Below are positions 1-9,435 of a DNA stretch of 64,000 nt, piece after piece; the first letter of the stretch is position 1; every line of letters starts with the position of its first letter. Where the stretch lies: assembly GCA_958428545.1 (NCBI GenBank), contig CAUAGM010000001.1, forward strand, positions 367,487 through 431,486, given 5' to 3'. The notes under the pieces were generated by a model that ran no database searches, was not told the DNA's origin, and saw nothing but the letters and a program-made list of their open reading frames with translations. The position numbers and the translations under genes were made by a program. Origin of the DNA: an uncultured Arcanobacterium sp. GTDB taxonomy: Bacteria > Actinomycetota > Actinomycetes > Actinomycetales > Actinomycetaceae.

Positions 1-1006
1 GTAGGATTCGGGCCGCATGAGCAGCGTCGTTTCCTGCCTCATAGAGGCGTGCTCGCCCTTGATTTGCTTCTGCTGCTGGTACTACCACAGGCATCGGTTC
101 GGCAACAAGCTTGCCAAAGCGTCTGCCACGCACAGCCCCAAACCATAATCCGCTTGCGCCGAGTGCAGCAAAACTCAGGAGGAACCATGCTGGCAATCTG
201 CTCGTAGGCGTTTCTCCTTCTTCGATCGATGCATAGCCTTCGACCCATAGCAAAGTGGGATGCTGACCAAGCAGACGCAGTATCACGCCTGCGTTATCAG
301 CGGTGTCGAGGTAGCGGTTTGTGATGATGCGCGCGGCACCGAAATAGATCACGTGAGGATACTTTTCAGACTGTACTAATGCTGATCCGTCGCCATAATC
401 AAAGCAACTATACGTGGGATCGCCCGAAATCATTACTTGGCTCACGGGGGTTATTGTGGAGCCGTCTGCATCATCGTCAGCTATATCAAAGCCAGGTGAG
501 CAGGTGCGTTCAGATGCAGATATGTGTGTAAGCTCTTGTGAGTTAATCGATCTGCGCGCGAGGGAGTCTTCTGGCGGAGTGAACGTTTCTGAGGTCCATG
601 CGTTTGAGGAAAATCCCCAAGATTCAGTATGTGCAAAAGCAGAGCTTCCTAAGAGAACCGTCGTTGCTCCAGATTTTTTGATTCGTTCGCTATCTTCCTC
701 TGAGAGGGAATTTTCTTCAGTGATGAGGACGGTTGCGGCTGAGCTGAGAGCAGAAAAATCGTCTTGAGTTCGTACGTGTACGATCGTCACGCCTGCACGC
801 TCTAAGAGCTGAGCTGCAGCCGCAGCGCCATGTGGTTGCAGCGAACCTGGTGAATAGGCCCTCATATCGTCACGTCCTGTGAGAGCAGCGTTTGCAATTC
901 CTGCAGCAATTGCTAGTGCGATAATAATTGCGACGAGTAATACTCGCATACGAGTTTGCCTAGGTGCACGCAACGCAGAAGAAGAGGAGGTGGAGGTAAA
1001 GCTCAT
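1..1006 (-). CDS. DUF4350 domain protein, partial (C-terminus off the left edge)
   Basis: Reading the minus strand from the ATG at 1004-1006 gives an open frame of 335 codons that reaches base 1 without a stop, so the C-terminus lies outside the window. The product has a short polar N-terminus, one membrane helix at about residues 21-41, a long extracytoplasmic part (starting after NAALTGRDD), and a second helix at about 273-292 followed by a basic cytoplasmic stretch (RGRRFGKL). This matches the actinobacterial DUF4350 family, which sits beside MoxR-type ATPase and DUF58 genes; those would lie beyond the left edge. Its ATG overlaps the stop of the preceding DUF4129 gene by 4 bases (ATGA), so translation is probably coupled. 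Molecular function is not known; an envelope role is inferred from topology and neighbours. Confidence 0.85.
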   Translation of the reverse strand, partial: MSFTSTSSSSALRAPRQTRMRVLLVAIIIALAIAAGIANAALTGRDDMRAYSPGSLQPHGAAAAAQLLERAGVTIVHVRTQDDFSALSSAATVLITEENSLSEEDSERIKKSGATTVLLGSSAFAHTESWGFSSNAWTSETFTPPEDSLARRSINSQELTHISASERTCSPGFDIADDDADGSTITPVSQVMISGDPTYSCFDYGDGSALVQSEKYPHVIYFGAARIITNRYLDTADNAGVILRLLGQHPTLLWVEGYASIEEGETPTSRLPAWFLLSFAALGASGLWFGAVRGRRFGKLVAEPMPVVVPAAEANQGRARLYEAGNDAAHAARIL

Positions 1007-1716
1007 GCGTCACCTCCAGCTGCGGTGTAATTTTGGGGAAGAGCTGCGGCTGCCTTCACGTGCTGTACCAGAGAGTTCAGATCGTTGAGAGCGCTTTGGG
1101 ATGCGTGCTCATCGGCAAAATATATTCGATTAAACCATTGCGCGCTGCGCAGGAAAAGCTCCTCACATCCAAGCTTATGTGCACCAGCTGCTGCTGCTTC
1201 TGTTGCCGTCAAACCTGGATGCAGCGAAATTTTTTTCTGTTCTTCAAGGATGCGGATGATGGCGCGGAACGTCTCGATGACGAAGAGATCATTATCATGC
1301 TCGTGCAGAGCAAGCTGAGCCGCTTCAAGAAGTTCCGCAGATGAACGAGTGTCGTCGAATATGGGCGCAGATACCTCAGGAGAGCGCACATTAGCATAGA
1401 GTTTGCGGCGTGTACGAATATATCTAATCAGCAAAAAAACGCAGATTGCGCTGAGAAGAAGAGCGAGTATCCATACCACGAGATCGGCAGTAGATCCGTT
1501 TGCGATTTTTCCGAAACTCAGTTTCAAGATATTGCTAAGCCAGTTTATGAACTTTTGAAGGAGAGTTTCATTGTAGTGATATTTATTCTTGGCAAGCTCC
1601 TCACGAGCCCATTCTTGGGCAGTGCCGTCACTTGGGTGGCTAGGATCTGCGCTCATCATATGAGTGCAGAAACAGCTTAGTGCTAGTGGAGCTTGCTCAA
1701 GAATCATAGGAATCAC
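1003..1716 (-). CDS. DUF4129 domain membrane protein
   Basis: A 237-residue protein. The N-terminal third carries the W-x-R-E-E-L-x-K-x2-Y segment typical of actinobacterial DUF4129 proteins, then one strong membrane helix (about residues 80-100, LVVWILALLLSAICVFLLI) and a cytoplasmic helical domain that contains the conserved FxA...LE pattern around residues 140-160. It overlaps the upstream gene by 4 bases and the downstream DUF4350 gene by 4 bases, so the three genes form one translationally coupled unit on the minus strand. The family is conserved next to MoxR/DUF58 genes and mtrAB in actinobacteria. No enzymatic residues are evident; I infer an envelope-associated role. A start at the internal MM (about residue 20) is possible but the 4-base overlap favours the first ATG. 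Confidence 0.8.
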   Translation of the reverse strand: MIPMILEQAPLALSCFCTHMMSADPSHPSDGTAQEWAREELAKNKYHYNETLLQKFINWLSNILKLSFGKIANGSTADLVVWILALLLSAICVFLLIRYIRTRRKLYANVRSPEVSAPIFDDTRSSAELLEAAQLALHEHDNDLFVIETFRAIIRILEEQKKISLHPGLTATEAAAAGAHKLGCEELFLRSAQWFNRIYFADEHASQSALNDLNSLVQHVKAAAALPQNYTAAGGDA

Positions 1717-2984
1717 GCAATGGTACTTTCATACTGTGCAGCTAGATTCAGATGAAGATTTTCTCGTTTGAAACGCATATTAACGTAGAGGAGGTTGAGC
1801 AATACGCATTCCATTGGAGTAAGGACAATAGAAACTCCAACAGAAAATGCCATCGAGCTGATAATGGTTGTTACTGCGCTAGAAGTAAAAATAGTAAAGA
1901 AGACAATAAACCCAAAGATAAGCGATATCATCGTCATCACTGTGGTGACGATAATGCTCACAACTACGACAGTTCCTACAAGATACCAGAAAGAGCCTTT
2001 TGTGAGGTTCCACGAACGCTTAATAGCAGCAATCGGCCCGATACCTTCTGCAACTATCGCACTTGGAGCGAGAGCTATACGCAGATAGAGAAGTGCGCAC
2101 GCAATGCTCACAGCAATAATCAAGAGAACGAAAAGCACGATAGTTATTACTTGCCCAGCAGTGAGCGCTGAGGTTTCAAGTAGACTGCTGAAACTGGCAA
2201 TAATTCCCACAAGGCTTATAAGAGTAAGCAAAGATACGACTACCGCTACAGCAAGGAAAATGAGTACATTAAATAGGAAAAGATGGCAGACCGTGCTCCA
2301 GAATTGAGGTTTGAGCAGTCTCAAGCCTTCTTTGAAAGAAATTTTCTTCCCTTGTACAGAAGCAATTGTGATGCGAGTGCCCACGATCTGCACGGCAAAT
2401 CCCGCAAAAATATTGAGAAGCAGTGAAACAAAAACTCCTGGACCAGCGATTGATGCTAAGTTATATGCGATTTCGCCGAACGGATCATTTACGCTTGATT
2501 CTCCTAGCATGAGGCTGACTATTGCATCGAGCACACCTACTGCGAGGAAAAGAACCATCGGTATGAGAAAGTATGCAATAGGATTGAACTTCAGAAGCCG
2601 AAATGCGGCATCGAGGGTTTCTCCAACATTGAGCGGGCGCAGAGGGATAACCGTTCCATATCCACTGTTGAAATAGGTGGCATGAGCATCAGCCTGCCCG
2701 AATTGCCCATAACCACTGGAGCTTGAGTACTGTGGCTGCTGCAGGTGCGGTGATTGCGCATAGCCCTCGAATTGTGTGCGCTCTTCTCGCTGCCCCGCGC
2801 TCCACTGCGATTGTGTTTGTGAGGGCATGTGTGAGGCTGATTGGAAAGACGATTGTGCAGCCTCTTGTGCAGGCTGCCACGATGTTTGCTGCTGGTGTGA
2901 ATGTGATTGCGGCGTCGCTGCTGGCTGTTGGGGCTGCCAAGGCGCTCCGTTTCCGGGGGCAAATGGGTTTTCGCTGTTGGTCAT
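1713..2984 (-). CDS. Membrane protein with GPDPase-like membrane domain
   Basis: A 423-residue protein. Residues 1 to about 105 are a Gln/Pro/Ser-rich, low-complexity cytoplasmic tail. From about residue 110 the motif IPLRPLNVGETLDAAFRLL opens the glycerophosphodiester-phosphodiesterase membrane-domain family, followed by about six hydrophobic helices. There is no catalytic GPDPase domain, so despite the family name no phosphodiesterase activity is implied. It is the first gene of a minus-strand unit with DUF4129 and DUF4350; a purine-rich GAGAGAAAAAG lies just before the ATG. It is divergent from mtrA, and the 133-base gap must hold promoters for both directions. Confidence 0.75.
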   Translation of the reverse strand: MTNSENPFAPGNGAPWQPQQPAATPQSHSHQQQTSWQPAQEAAQSSFQSASHMPSQTQSQWSAGQREERTQFEGYAQSPHLQQPQYSSSSGYGQFGQADAHATYFNSGYGTVIPLRPLNVGETLDAAFRLLKFNPIAYFLIPMVLFLAVGVLDAIVSLMLGESSVNDPFGEIAYNLASIAGPGVFVSLLLNIFAGFAVQIVGTRITIASVQGKKISFKEGLRLLKPQFWSTVCHLFLFNVLIFLAVAVVVSLLTLISLVGIIASFSSLLETSALTAGQVITIVLFVLLIIAVSIACALLYLRIALAPSAIVAEGIGPIAAIKRSWNLTKGSFWYLVGTVVVVSIIVTTVMTMISLIFGFIVFFTIFTSSAVTTIISSMAFSVGVSIVLTPMECVLLNLLYVNMRFKRENLHLNLAAQYESTIA

Positions 2985-3055
2985 ACTTTTTCTCTCGTGT
3001 CGTGCTGTCTTGTATGAATAATTTTGTAGATTAGTTTAATTGATACATGCGTTCG

Positions 3056-3084
3056 TTGCTAGATGCGCTAATCTTGAATATAGG
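3056..3084 (+). promoter_or_regulatory. Candidate mtrA promoter
   Basis: TTGCTA at 3056-3061 and TATAGG at 3079-3084 are separated by 17 bases, a good sigma-70-type spacing. The predicted start would leave a short leader before the strong Shine-Dalgarno AAGGGGGTAAGG that precedes mtrA. Called from pattern only. Confidence 0.4.
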
Positions 3085-3117
3085 TAAATCGGTTGCTATT
3101 GAGCGAAGGGGGTAAGG

Positions 3118-3798
3118 ATGGGGCAGGTAATTCTAGTCGTGGATGACGATCCAGGTATCTCAGAAATGGTTGCCATTATTTTGGAATCAGAAGGGTATCG
3201 CCCGTTCACTGTGACAAATGGTGCACAGGTGCTTCCACTCTTTCGTGCTGAACGCCCAGATCTCGTGTTACTTGATGTGATGCTTCCGGGGCTTGATGGC
3301 GTCTCCGTCTGCAAACAGCTTCGCGCAGAATCCGATGTGCCGATCATTATGATGAGTGCCAAAACTGATTCTGTTGATGTGATTGCTGGGCTTGAAGCAG
3401 GCGCAGATGATTACGTGACTAAACCTTTTGAGAATTCGGTACTTCTCGCTCGAGTCAAGGCGAGGCTTCGCCGTCAAGAACCAGAGCCAGAGCTTTTAGC
3501 TATTGGTGATTTGCGAATCGATCTTGCGGCTCATGAGGTAAAGCGCGCAGACTCGCTCGTGCATCTGACTCCATTGGAATTTGAGCTTATCAGCTTACTT
3601 GCCCGTAAGCCTCACCAAGTGTTTTCCCGTGAGGAATTGCTCGAAATCGTGTGGGGATACCGTCATTCTGCAGATACGCGTCTCGTCAATGTGCATATTC
3701 AGCGGTTGCGTTCTAAAGTGGAGCGAGATCCAGAGAATCCTGAAATTATTCTCACTGTTCGCGGAGTTGGTTATCGAGCGGGATCTGTGCGCGAGTGA
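3118..3798 (+). CDS. mtrA: Response regulator MtrA
   Basis: A 226-residue OmpR/PhoB-type regulator. The receiver domain (residues 1 to about 115) has the acidic pocket D9-D10, phospho-acceptor D53 in LLDVMLPG, S79 and K101 in TKPF. The C-terminal winged helix (about 130-222) ends in the usual RGVGYRAG. In actinobacteria MtrA controls cell division, cell-wall and osmotic genes and is activated by MtrB. The ATG follows a strong AAGGGGGTAAGG. The stop codon overlaps the GTG of mtrB (GTGA), which supports coupled expression. The identity rests on sequence and on the mtrA-mtrB-lpqB order. Confidence 0.95.
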   Translation: MGQVILVVDDDPGISEMVAIILESEGYRPFTVTNGAQVLPLFRAERPDLVLLDVMLPGLDGVSVCKQLRAESDVPIIMMSAKTDSVDVIAGLEAGADDYVTKPFENSVLLARVKARLRRQEPEPELLAIGDLRIDLAAHEVKRADSLVHLTPLEFELISLLARKPHQVFSREELLEIVWGYRHSADTRLVNVHIQRLRSKVERDPENPEIILTVRGVGYRAGSVRE

Positions 3799-5840
3799 GT
3801 GAAAAAACTGAGCAGGTTAATAAGTCTGCAAAGCCGCCAGTATTTGAACGTTTGTGGCTCGCTGTAGTTGCTCTTCGGCGGGTATGGTTCAGCTCGCTTC
3901 GTCTGCGAGTTATTGTGCTTATTGTGTGCGGCGGAGTGCTCGGTGCGGGCGTCACCGGTATGGTGATTACGAGCCAAATTCGTTCTGTCGTATTTCAGCA
4001 GACGGTGCAATCCAATGTCGAGCAATTTACATCTGAGGTTCGCGTTGCTCAAGAGAAATTTTCTGCTACTGCTTCCACTACCGCTGGGCAGACTCAGCAG
4101 ATCGCCAACGAGCTTGTTGCTCGTATGTATGATCCTGTGCGCGGTCTTATGGGAGCAGTGCTCATGCGTTCAGCTAAGCAGTCAGCACCCCAGACAACAC
4201 AAATTATTGAACCTTCAACAGCAAGTGTAGCGACGCTACGCAGTCTCGTCACCAATCAACTGCGAGAATCTGTGGCGAGTACTGGCGATGTTGCATGGCA
4301 GTCAGTAGCTATTACTCGTGATTCACCTACCCCTGTTTCTGCCTCGATTCCAGGTATCGTGGTTGGCAGAGCAATCGATATTCCACGTGCGGGCGCCTAC
4401 GAACTTTATGCAGTGTATTCGCTTGAGAATCAGGAATCCTTGCTAAATTCCACGTATCGTGTGCTTAGTTTTGGCGTAGTTGCTTTGATTATTTTAGTGA
4501 CGTTACTAATTATTATGGTCTTGCAGCTTGTGTTGCGCCCAGTGCGGGAAGCCTCAGAAGGGGCACGGCACTTGGCTGAAGGTGAACTTGAAACACGCAT
4601 GGAAGTACAGGGTTCGGATGAATTAGCTCAGTTAGCAAATTCATTTAACCAAATGGCGAGTTCGCTGGAAGAACAGTTTGCGCGGCTTGAGCGTATGAGC
4701 GCAGTGCAGACAGCATTTGTCTCTGCAGTTTCGCATGAACTGCGCTCGCCTGTGACGACGATTCGTATGGCTGGTCAGCTGATTTACGATAAGCGTGAAG
4801 AATTGCCGCTGGCTCTTAAACGCAGCGCTGAGCTGCAGCATGATCAGCTCAAAAATCTCGATAGTATGCTCTCCGATCTTCTGGAAATTTCTCGTTATGA
4901 CGCAGGAGCAATGAATCTTGCATCAGAGAGCACTGATATTTCTTCGATTGTTCAAAATGTAGTGACGATGGTACAGCCCCTTGCCAACGATAATGGCGTG
5001 TTGGTGAGTTGTGTGGCGCAGGGAGATACTCGAGCTGAAGTAGAGCCTCGGCGTATCGAACGTATTATGCGCAATCTCATAGTGAATGCTGTGGAGCATG
5101 GGGAAGCAAAGCCAGTGCGCATTCGAGTAGTTGGCAATAATTCTGCGGTTGCTGTAGAGGTAGCAGATAACGGTGTGGGGCTTTCGCATGAGCAAGCAGC
5201 TCACGTATTTGATCGTTTTTGGCGCGCTGATTCTTCGCGTATGCGAAAGACAGGCGGCACAGGTCTAGGTTTGACGATTGCGCGTGAAGACGCTTTGATT
5301 CACGGAGGTTCTCTTTCTGCTGTGGGAGAGCTGGGGGTAGGATCGACTTTTTTGCTTGCCGTACCCAAGAAGCCGGGAGCAAGCTATGTATCGCCAATTG
5401 CTCTTCAGCTCCACCCGTACTTGTCGATTGCTGATGGCACTGAAGATATCGATACAGATGCAGTCAGCGCTGCTGCTACTGGCAGTGATGCAGATGCGAG
5501 CAACACTGAGGATATGTGCGCAGATAATGCGGATAATGCGCAAGACACACAAGATACGCCCGCAGATACTTTCAAAGATAACAATGCGGCTATTGATGCG
5601 GCTCGATATCAAGGCGCCGAGCGCGATAGTGATTCAGACGCTAATCTAGATACCACTGATCCCGATATGAAATCGCGTATCGAAGGTATAAAAATCGCCG
5701 ATACCAGTGCTGATCTGCATACCGATCTCGTTTCTGAGAAGATATCCGAGAATATCGCTTGGGTAGATCTCGATGAATCTAGCAGTACTCAGCGAGAAGA
5801 TATTTCAGAAGGGCAGATGAGCAATGATTCGAAAATGTAG
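3795..5840 (+). CDS. mtrB: Sensor histidine kinase MtrB
   Basis: A 681-residue membrane kinase starting at a GTG that overlaps the mtrA stop. Two membrane helices (about 37-60 and 223-247) enclose an extracytoplasmic sensor region; a HAMP linker follows (about 245-297), then the dimerisation/phospho-acceptor segment with H314 in SAVSHELRSP, and an ATPase domain to about residue 535 (N box NLIVNAVEHG, G boxes ADNGVGL and GGTGLGL). It phosphorylates MtrA. After the kinase core there is an extra tail of about 140 residues, rich in Asp, Ser and Thr and without an evident domain, that makes the protein clearly longer than the roughly 567-residue mycobacterial MtrB. Its end overlaps lpqB by 17 bases. 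Confidence 0.95.
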   Translation: MSEKTEQVNKSAKPPVFERLWLAVVALRRVWFSSLRLRVIVLIVCGGVLGAGVTGMVITSQIRSVVFQQTVQSNVEQFTSEVRVAQEKFSATASTTAGQTQQIANELVARMYDPVRGLMGAVLMRSAKQSAPQTTQIIEPSTASVATLRSLVTNQLRESVASTGDVAWQSVAITRDSPTPVSASIPGIVVGRAIDIPRAGAYELYAVYSLENQESLLNSTYRVLSFGVVALIILVTLLIIMVLQLVLRPVREASEGARHLAEGELETRMEVQGSDELAQLANSFNQMASSLEEQFARLERMSAVQTAFVSAVSHELRSPVTTIRMAGQLIYDKREELPLALKRSAELQHDQLKNLDSMLSDLLEISRYDAGAMNLASESTDISSIVQNVVTMVQPLANDNGVLVSCVAQGDTRAEVEPRRIERIMRNLIVNAVEHGEAKPVRIRVVGNNSAVAVEVADNGVGLSHEQAAHVFDRFWRADSSRMRKTGGTGLGLTIAREDALIHGGSLSAVGELGVGSTFLLAVPKKPGASYVSPIALQLHPYLSIADGTEDIDTDAVSAAATGSDADASNTEDMCADNADNAQDTQDTPADTFKDNNAAIDAARYQGAERDSDSDANLDTTDPDMKSRIEGIKIADTSADLHTDLVSEKISENIAWVDLDESSSTQREDISEGQMSNDSKM

Positions 5841-7527
5841 TTGCCGCAGAATCTTCATTGCCATGTTGATTGCTCTCACGCTACTTCTCGGAGCTTGCGC
5901 TGGGCTGCCGCAGCGTAGCGCCGTCACCGTTGTTCCAAAAACAAACATTCCCTCGGGGGGTGTGGTACTTGATGCCAAAGGGCCATCTGCCGGGGCAACG
6001 CCTGAAGAGCTTATTCAAGGCTTTTTACGAGCCGCTTCTGCAGGTACTTCCGATGATTATCGTGTTGCACGTGAGTACCTCACTCCAGAAGCTGCGAAGC
6101 GATGGAAGCCTGCTAAGAGCGTCAGCATTTTTTCCGATTCAGATTCTATTGAGTATTCGAGAACCCCAACGGGAGCCGTGGTCGCGAGCGTCCCAGCTTT
6201 AGCGAACCTCGATGCAAAAGGTCGCTATACCTCCGCTGTGCAAGGCTCCACGATTAGCCAAAAATTTTCACTCATCATTGATGCTGATGGGCAATGGCGG
6301 ATATCTGAGTTAGATGATTCTGTGCTCATGGTGCAAACGCTTTTTACGTCTCTGTATGTGCGTTCGCCTCTATATTTTTTAAATACGGCATCATCTAGTT
6401 TTGTGCCAGATGTGCGTTGGTATCCGCGCTCGCGAGCGCTTGCTATGATGAGTGAAGCTCTCATTTCTGCTCCATCTGAGTGGCTCTCCAAAGTAGCTCA
6501 TAGTGTTTTTACGTCTACTGATGGTAAGACTGATCTCTCAGTATCCATTGAAGGGGGTGTGGCTCGCGTTAATCTGCCTGCAGAGGCAGCAAGTTTAAAA
6601 CAGCAAGATCTGGGATTTTTACAAGCTCAGTTTACGAAAACGTTTGTTGGTTCGGGGCTTGTGCAAGATGTTCATCTGCTGGCTGGCGGCGCGCCGCTGG
6701 AAATTCCGAGCGTGCCAGATGTGCAAGCCTATCCCTATGCCACTGTGCCTGCGCTTGCGATACAAAATGGAGAGCTCGTAAGCATTCGCGAGGGTAAGAG
6801 CGCTGTATTGCAGCCAGCAGGCGTTTTCGATGCTGAAGATTTCTCATTTCTTGCTGTGGATTATTCCATGCCAGCTCAGTGGGCAGTTGGAGAAGATTCT
6901 GGGCGTTCGGCTTTAACTCGGCTCAATACATCGAATGGACAGCTGCATACTCTTTTAGAGGGAAGGAACCTTGCTCGTCCATCAATTGACCAAGCGGGGT
7001 GGCTATGGACGGCTGACGCAGATTCTCCTGGCGTGCTTTTGGCGATGAATCTTCAAAGTGAGCAAGTGCTGAAATTCAATGTGCCAGATTTTGCGGATAG
7101 TACGATTGATCGGATTGCTGTTTCTCGTGAAAATTCACGAATTGTTGTGGTGGCGAAATCTAATTCTGCAACTCGTATGGCTGTATATGGTGCGGTGCGT
7201 GACGATAGTGGCACGCCTCTTGCTGTGGGAGAGCCTTTGTGGTTTGGGCAGAATTTTACAGATGTGCGCGATATTGCGTGGGTGAGTGAACTTCGAATGC
7301 TTGTGTTGGGATCCGTTGGGCGCGATGGCGCGCAAGGGCTTTTCACTCTTGATATCGGAGGTTTATCTGAGCCGGTGACGGGCGTCTCCAGCGTTGTCGC
7401 TTTGACTGCGGGGCGTTCGCTTGATTCTGCTCTTGTTATGGGGTCTGATGGTACCGTTAAAGGTTATTTCGGCTCTGCGTGGAGTAATGTGGCGACAGGT
7501 GTGACGGCAATAGCTTTCCCTGGGTAG
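5824..7527 (+). CDS. lpqB: Lipoprotein LpqB
   Basis: A 567-residue lipoprotein. The N-terminus is a lipoprotein signal peptide: basic start (RKCSCRR), hydrophobic stretch and lipobox LLGAC with the acylated cysteine at residue 25. The middle carries a GerMN-type domain (about 195-290, with LPAEAASL and the following QAQFTKTF helix) and the rest is the LpqB beta-propeller-like domain. LpqB works with MtrAB, modulating MtrB signalling at the outer face of the membrane (known for mycobacteria; inferred here). The ATG lies inside the end of mtrB (17-base overlap), completing the mtrA-mtrB-lpqB operon. Confidence 0.93.
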   Translation: MIRKCSCRRIFIAMLIALTLLLGACAGLPQRSAVTVVPKTNIPSGGVVLDAKGPSAGATPEELIQGFLRAASAGTSDDYRVAREYLTPEAAKRWKPAKSVSIFSDSDSIEYSRTPTGAVVASVPALANLDAKGRYTSAVQGSTISQKFSLIIDADGQWRISELDDSVLMVQTLFTSLYVRSPLYFLNTASSSFVPDVRWYPRSRALAMMSEALISAPSEWLSKVAHSVFTSTDGKTDLSVSIEGGVARVNLPAEAASLKQQDLGFLQAQFTKTFVGSGLVQDVHLLAGGAPLEIPSVPDVQAYPYATVPALAIQNGELVSIREGKSAVLQPAGVFDAEDFSFLAVDYSMPAQWAVGEDSGRSALTRLNTSNGQLHTLLEGRNLARPSIDQAGWLWTADADSPGVLLAMNLQSEQVLKFNVPDFADSTIDRIAVSRENSRIVVVAKSNSATRMAVYGAVRDDSGTPLAVGEPLWFGQNFTDVRDIAWVSELRMLVLGSVGRDGAQGLFTLDIGGLSEPVTGVSSVVALTAGRSLDSALVMGSDGTVKGYFGSAWSNVATGVTAIAFPG

Positions 7528-8346
7528 TGTTTGTAGTGTTCTTATGCGCTGGATATTTATTCGATAATGCTTAAGGGTGGCAGATAGAAGCCGTGCAATA
7601 TAAATAGATACCGCGTGATCTTTGTACTAGCGTAAAGATGGAGTGTGTGAACTTTGCCGTGTAGCTTCGATAGCTTTTACTTTTATGTAGGCTTGCTTTT
7701 GCGTAGATGGTGATTCGCATAGCTTATCAAAACCTCAAAACCTCTTAGGCGTTATTTTCGAGAATTTAATCTAGTGGCGTGCTGTGTGGGTGTTTTTACG
7801 ATGTTACGGTGTTGTATTGGCGTGCTTGAAGAGTGATAGAGAGTAGCCCCGCATTGGGTTTTGAGTGGGGATAGGCGCTGATATGCTGATGTTTTCTCTT
7901 GATATATCAACGGAAAGTCGATGTAAAAGTTTTTTGTGCTAGCGGTATGAGAGCATATAAAAATACTGCTCGAAGTGCAGGGCGTCAGTGATGAAAATGA
8001 TTGTATGTATGGCGTAAGCATACCGAGGAAATATCATTATATGGAAGAAGTTATGCAAATCGAGTCGATGTCGAAACGACTACTACAACTAAACAACGCT
8101 TAAATAACACTTTTGCTGTATAGCCTGAGAATTTTAGATGCTGGCTCTGCTACAGCAAGGGAGGCTTGGTCGCATATATTTCCTCTGCCCCAGATATCCA
8201 CGGATATATATGCATGAAGCAGGAAAAAGCGCAATCGTCCATACTGGCACATGTATACAGGCGGTAGCGGCAAGCGCTGAATACGCCAAGGTGATAAATA
8301 CGGTAGGCATAGATAACTGCGCGTAGAGGGCAGTGGCATCTAAACA
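7528..8346. other. 819-base gap with no supported gene
   Basis: Between lpqB and comF, which are normally close in actinobacteria. Short frames occur on both strands, but none has a good Shine-Dalgarno site, a recognisable motif or plausible composition. No clear terminator stem was found. The sequence reads as long intergenic or decayed DNA. Confidence 0.5.
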
Positions 8347-9243
8347 ATGGCAGTTAGGTATAGGAAAGGGCTGATGTTTGGATCTGGGAAGGAGTTGATA
8401 GCACAATATGCTCAATCTGTGTGGTGCTGGCTGCGTTTACTTTCGTGCGCGTGCGCAGATATTCTTTTCCCTAGATTCTGCCCTGGATGTGGCGCATGGG
8501 ATGAAGATGTGTGCAAGGAATGCAGGTCGTATTTATCAGGGCCGTGGATATCTATAGCTGAGAATTTGCCGTATCTTCTCAGTATCGGTGGTGAGGATGG
8601 TGAGCTTTGCCCAATTATCCCGTGTTATGCGCTGGGTTCGTATTCTGGGCGTGCGCGAGCCCTTATTATTTCATGGAAGCACTCGAATTGTGCGCGGCTT
8701 GATCGGCAGATATGCGAGTTGTGGGCGCGTGGGGTGCGTCAGTTGGCGTTGGGGAATATGTGTGCTGATATTATAACGAATTGCCCTAGTGTAGAGCGTA
8801 TCTTGATTGTTTCTGCGCCGTCTCGATGGAAGCGCCAGCATAGAGGTCAACTCGTTGCGGAAAAACTTGCTCGAGCTGTGGAGAGTGAATGTGAGGGGTA
8901 TGCCGAGGTGCGAAATGTGGTGCGTATCGGGTCGGAGTTGAGAAGCTTGGGGTCTCTTGTTTCGCTGGTGAGGCAGAGTCTTAGTCGTTGGCTTGCTGTG
9001 AAGCAAAGCGGCGGATTCCACGTGGCTGATCGCGCTCAGCGCAGGCGTAAGAGTGAGAGGATTTTTTGTGCCGCGAGTCTTGAGGGCTGCGCTGTCATAC
9101 TTGTAGACGACGTCGTCACTACTGGAGCAACAGCTTTGGGAATGGTGCGTGCGATTGAAAAATCTGGAGGGAAAGTAATCGGAATGTTGGCTTTAGCTGC
9201 TGCTGGTTGTAGATGTTCGCAATCAGAGAATATCGTGGCTTAA
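8347..9243 (+). CDS. comF: ComF family phosphoribosyltransferase-like protein
   Basis: A 298-residue ComF-family protein. Near the N-terminus (about residues 38-58) there is a zinc-finger pattern (CPGCG ... CKEC), and near the C-terminus the phosphoribosyltransferase PRPP loop VILVDDVVTTGAT (about residues 252-264). In naturally competent bacteria ComF helps move single-stranded DNA during uptake; in actinobacteria the family is conserved after lpqB and its role is less clear. The start is uncertain: the ATG at 8347 has no strong Shine-Dalgarno site, and an in-frame ATG at about 8374 is an alternative. Confidence 0.8.
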   Translation: MAVRYRKGLMFGSGKELIAQYAQSVWCWLRLLSCACADILFPRFCPGCGAWDEDVCKECRSYLSGPWISIAENLPYLLSIGGEDGELCPIIPCYALGSYSGRARALIISWKHSNCARLDRQICELWARGVRQLALGNMCADIITNCPSVERILIVSAPSRWKRQHRGQLVAEKLARAVESECEGYAEVRNVVRIGSELRSLGSLVSLVRQSLSRWLAVKQSGGFHVADRAQRRRKSERIFCAASLEGCAVILVDDVVTTGATALGMVRAIEKSGGKVIGMLALAAAGCRCSQSENIVA

Positions 9244-9435
9244 GTCACATTGCTTATGGGTGTGACGCGCTATACTTAAAGAGTCGATAACGACATCATA
9301 TATGGCTTCAGGCTTGCATAGATGCTGGTTATGAAGCTACCAACAGGAAAGCAGGTGATGCCTGATAGCCGTAAAGGCTGCGTCACGATGGGGTAGCGCC
9401 CATCATCTTCTCAGACCGAATATCAGGAGGTCATG

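Noticed and set aside
7752..8415. Several short frames on both strands between lpqB and comF
   Set aside because: No ribosome site, no recognisable motif, and frames overlap each other on both strands.
9244..9266. GTCACA-11-TGTGAC inverted repeat before hpf as a CRP-like site
   Set aside because: The half-sites are in the opposite order to the CRP consensus; not enough support for an operator call.
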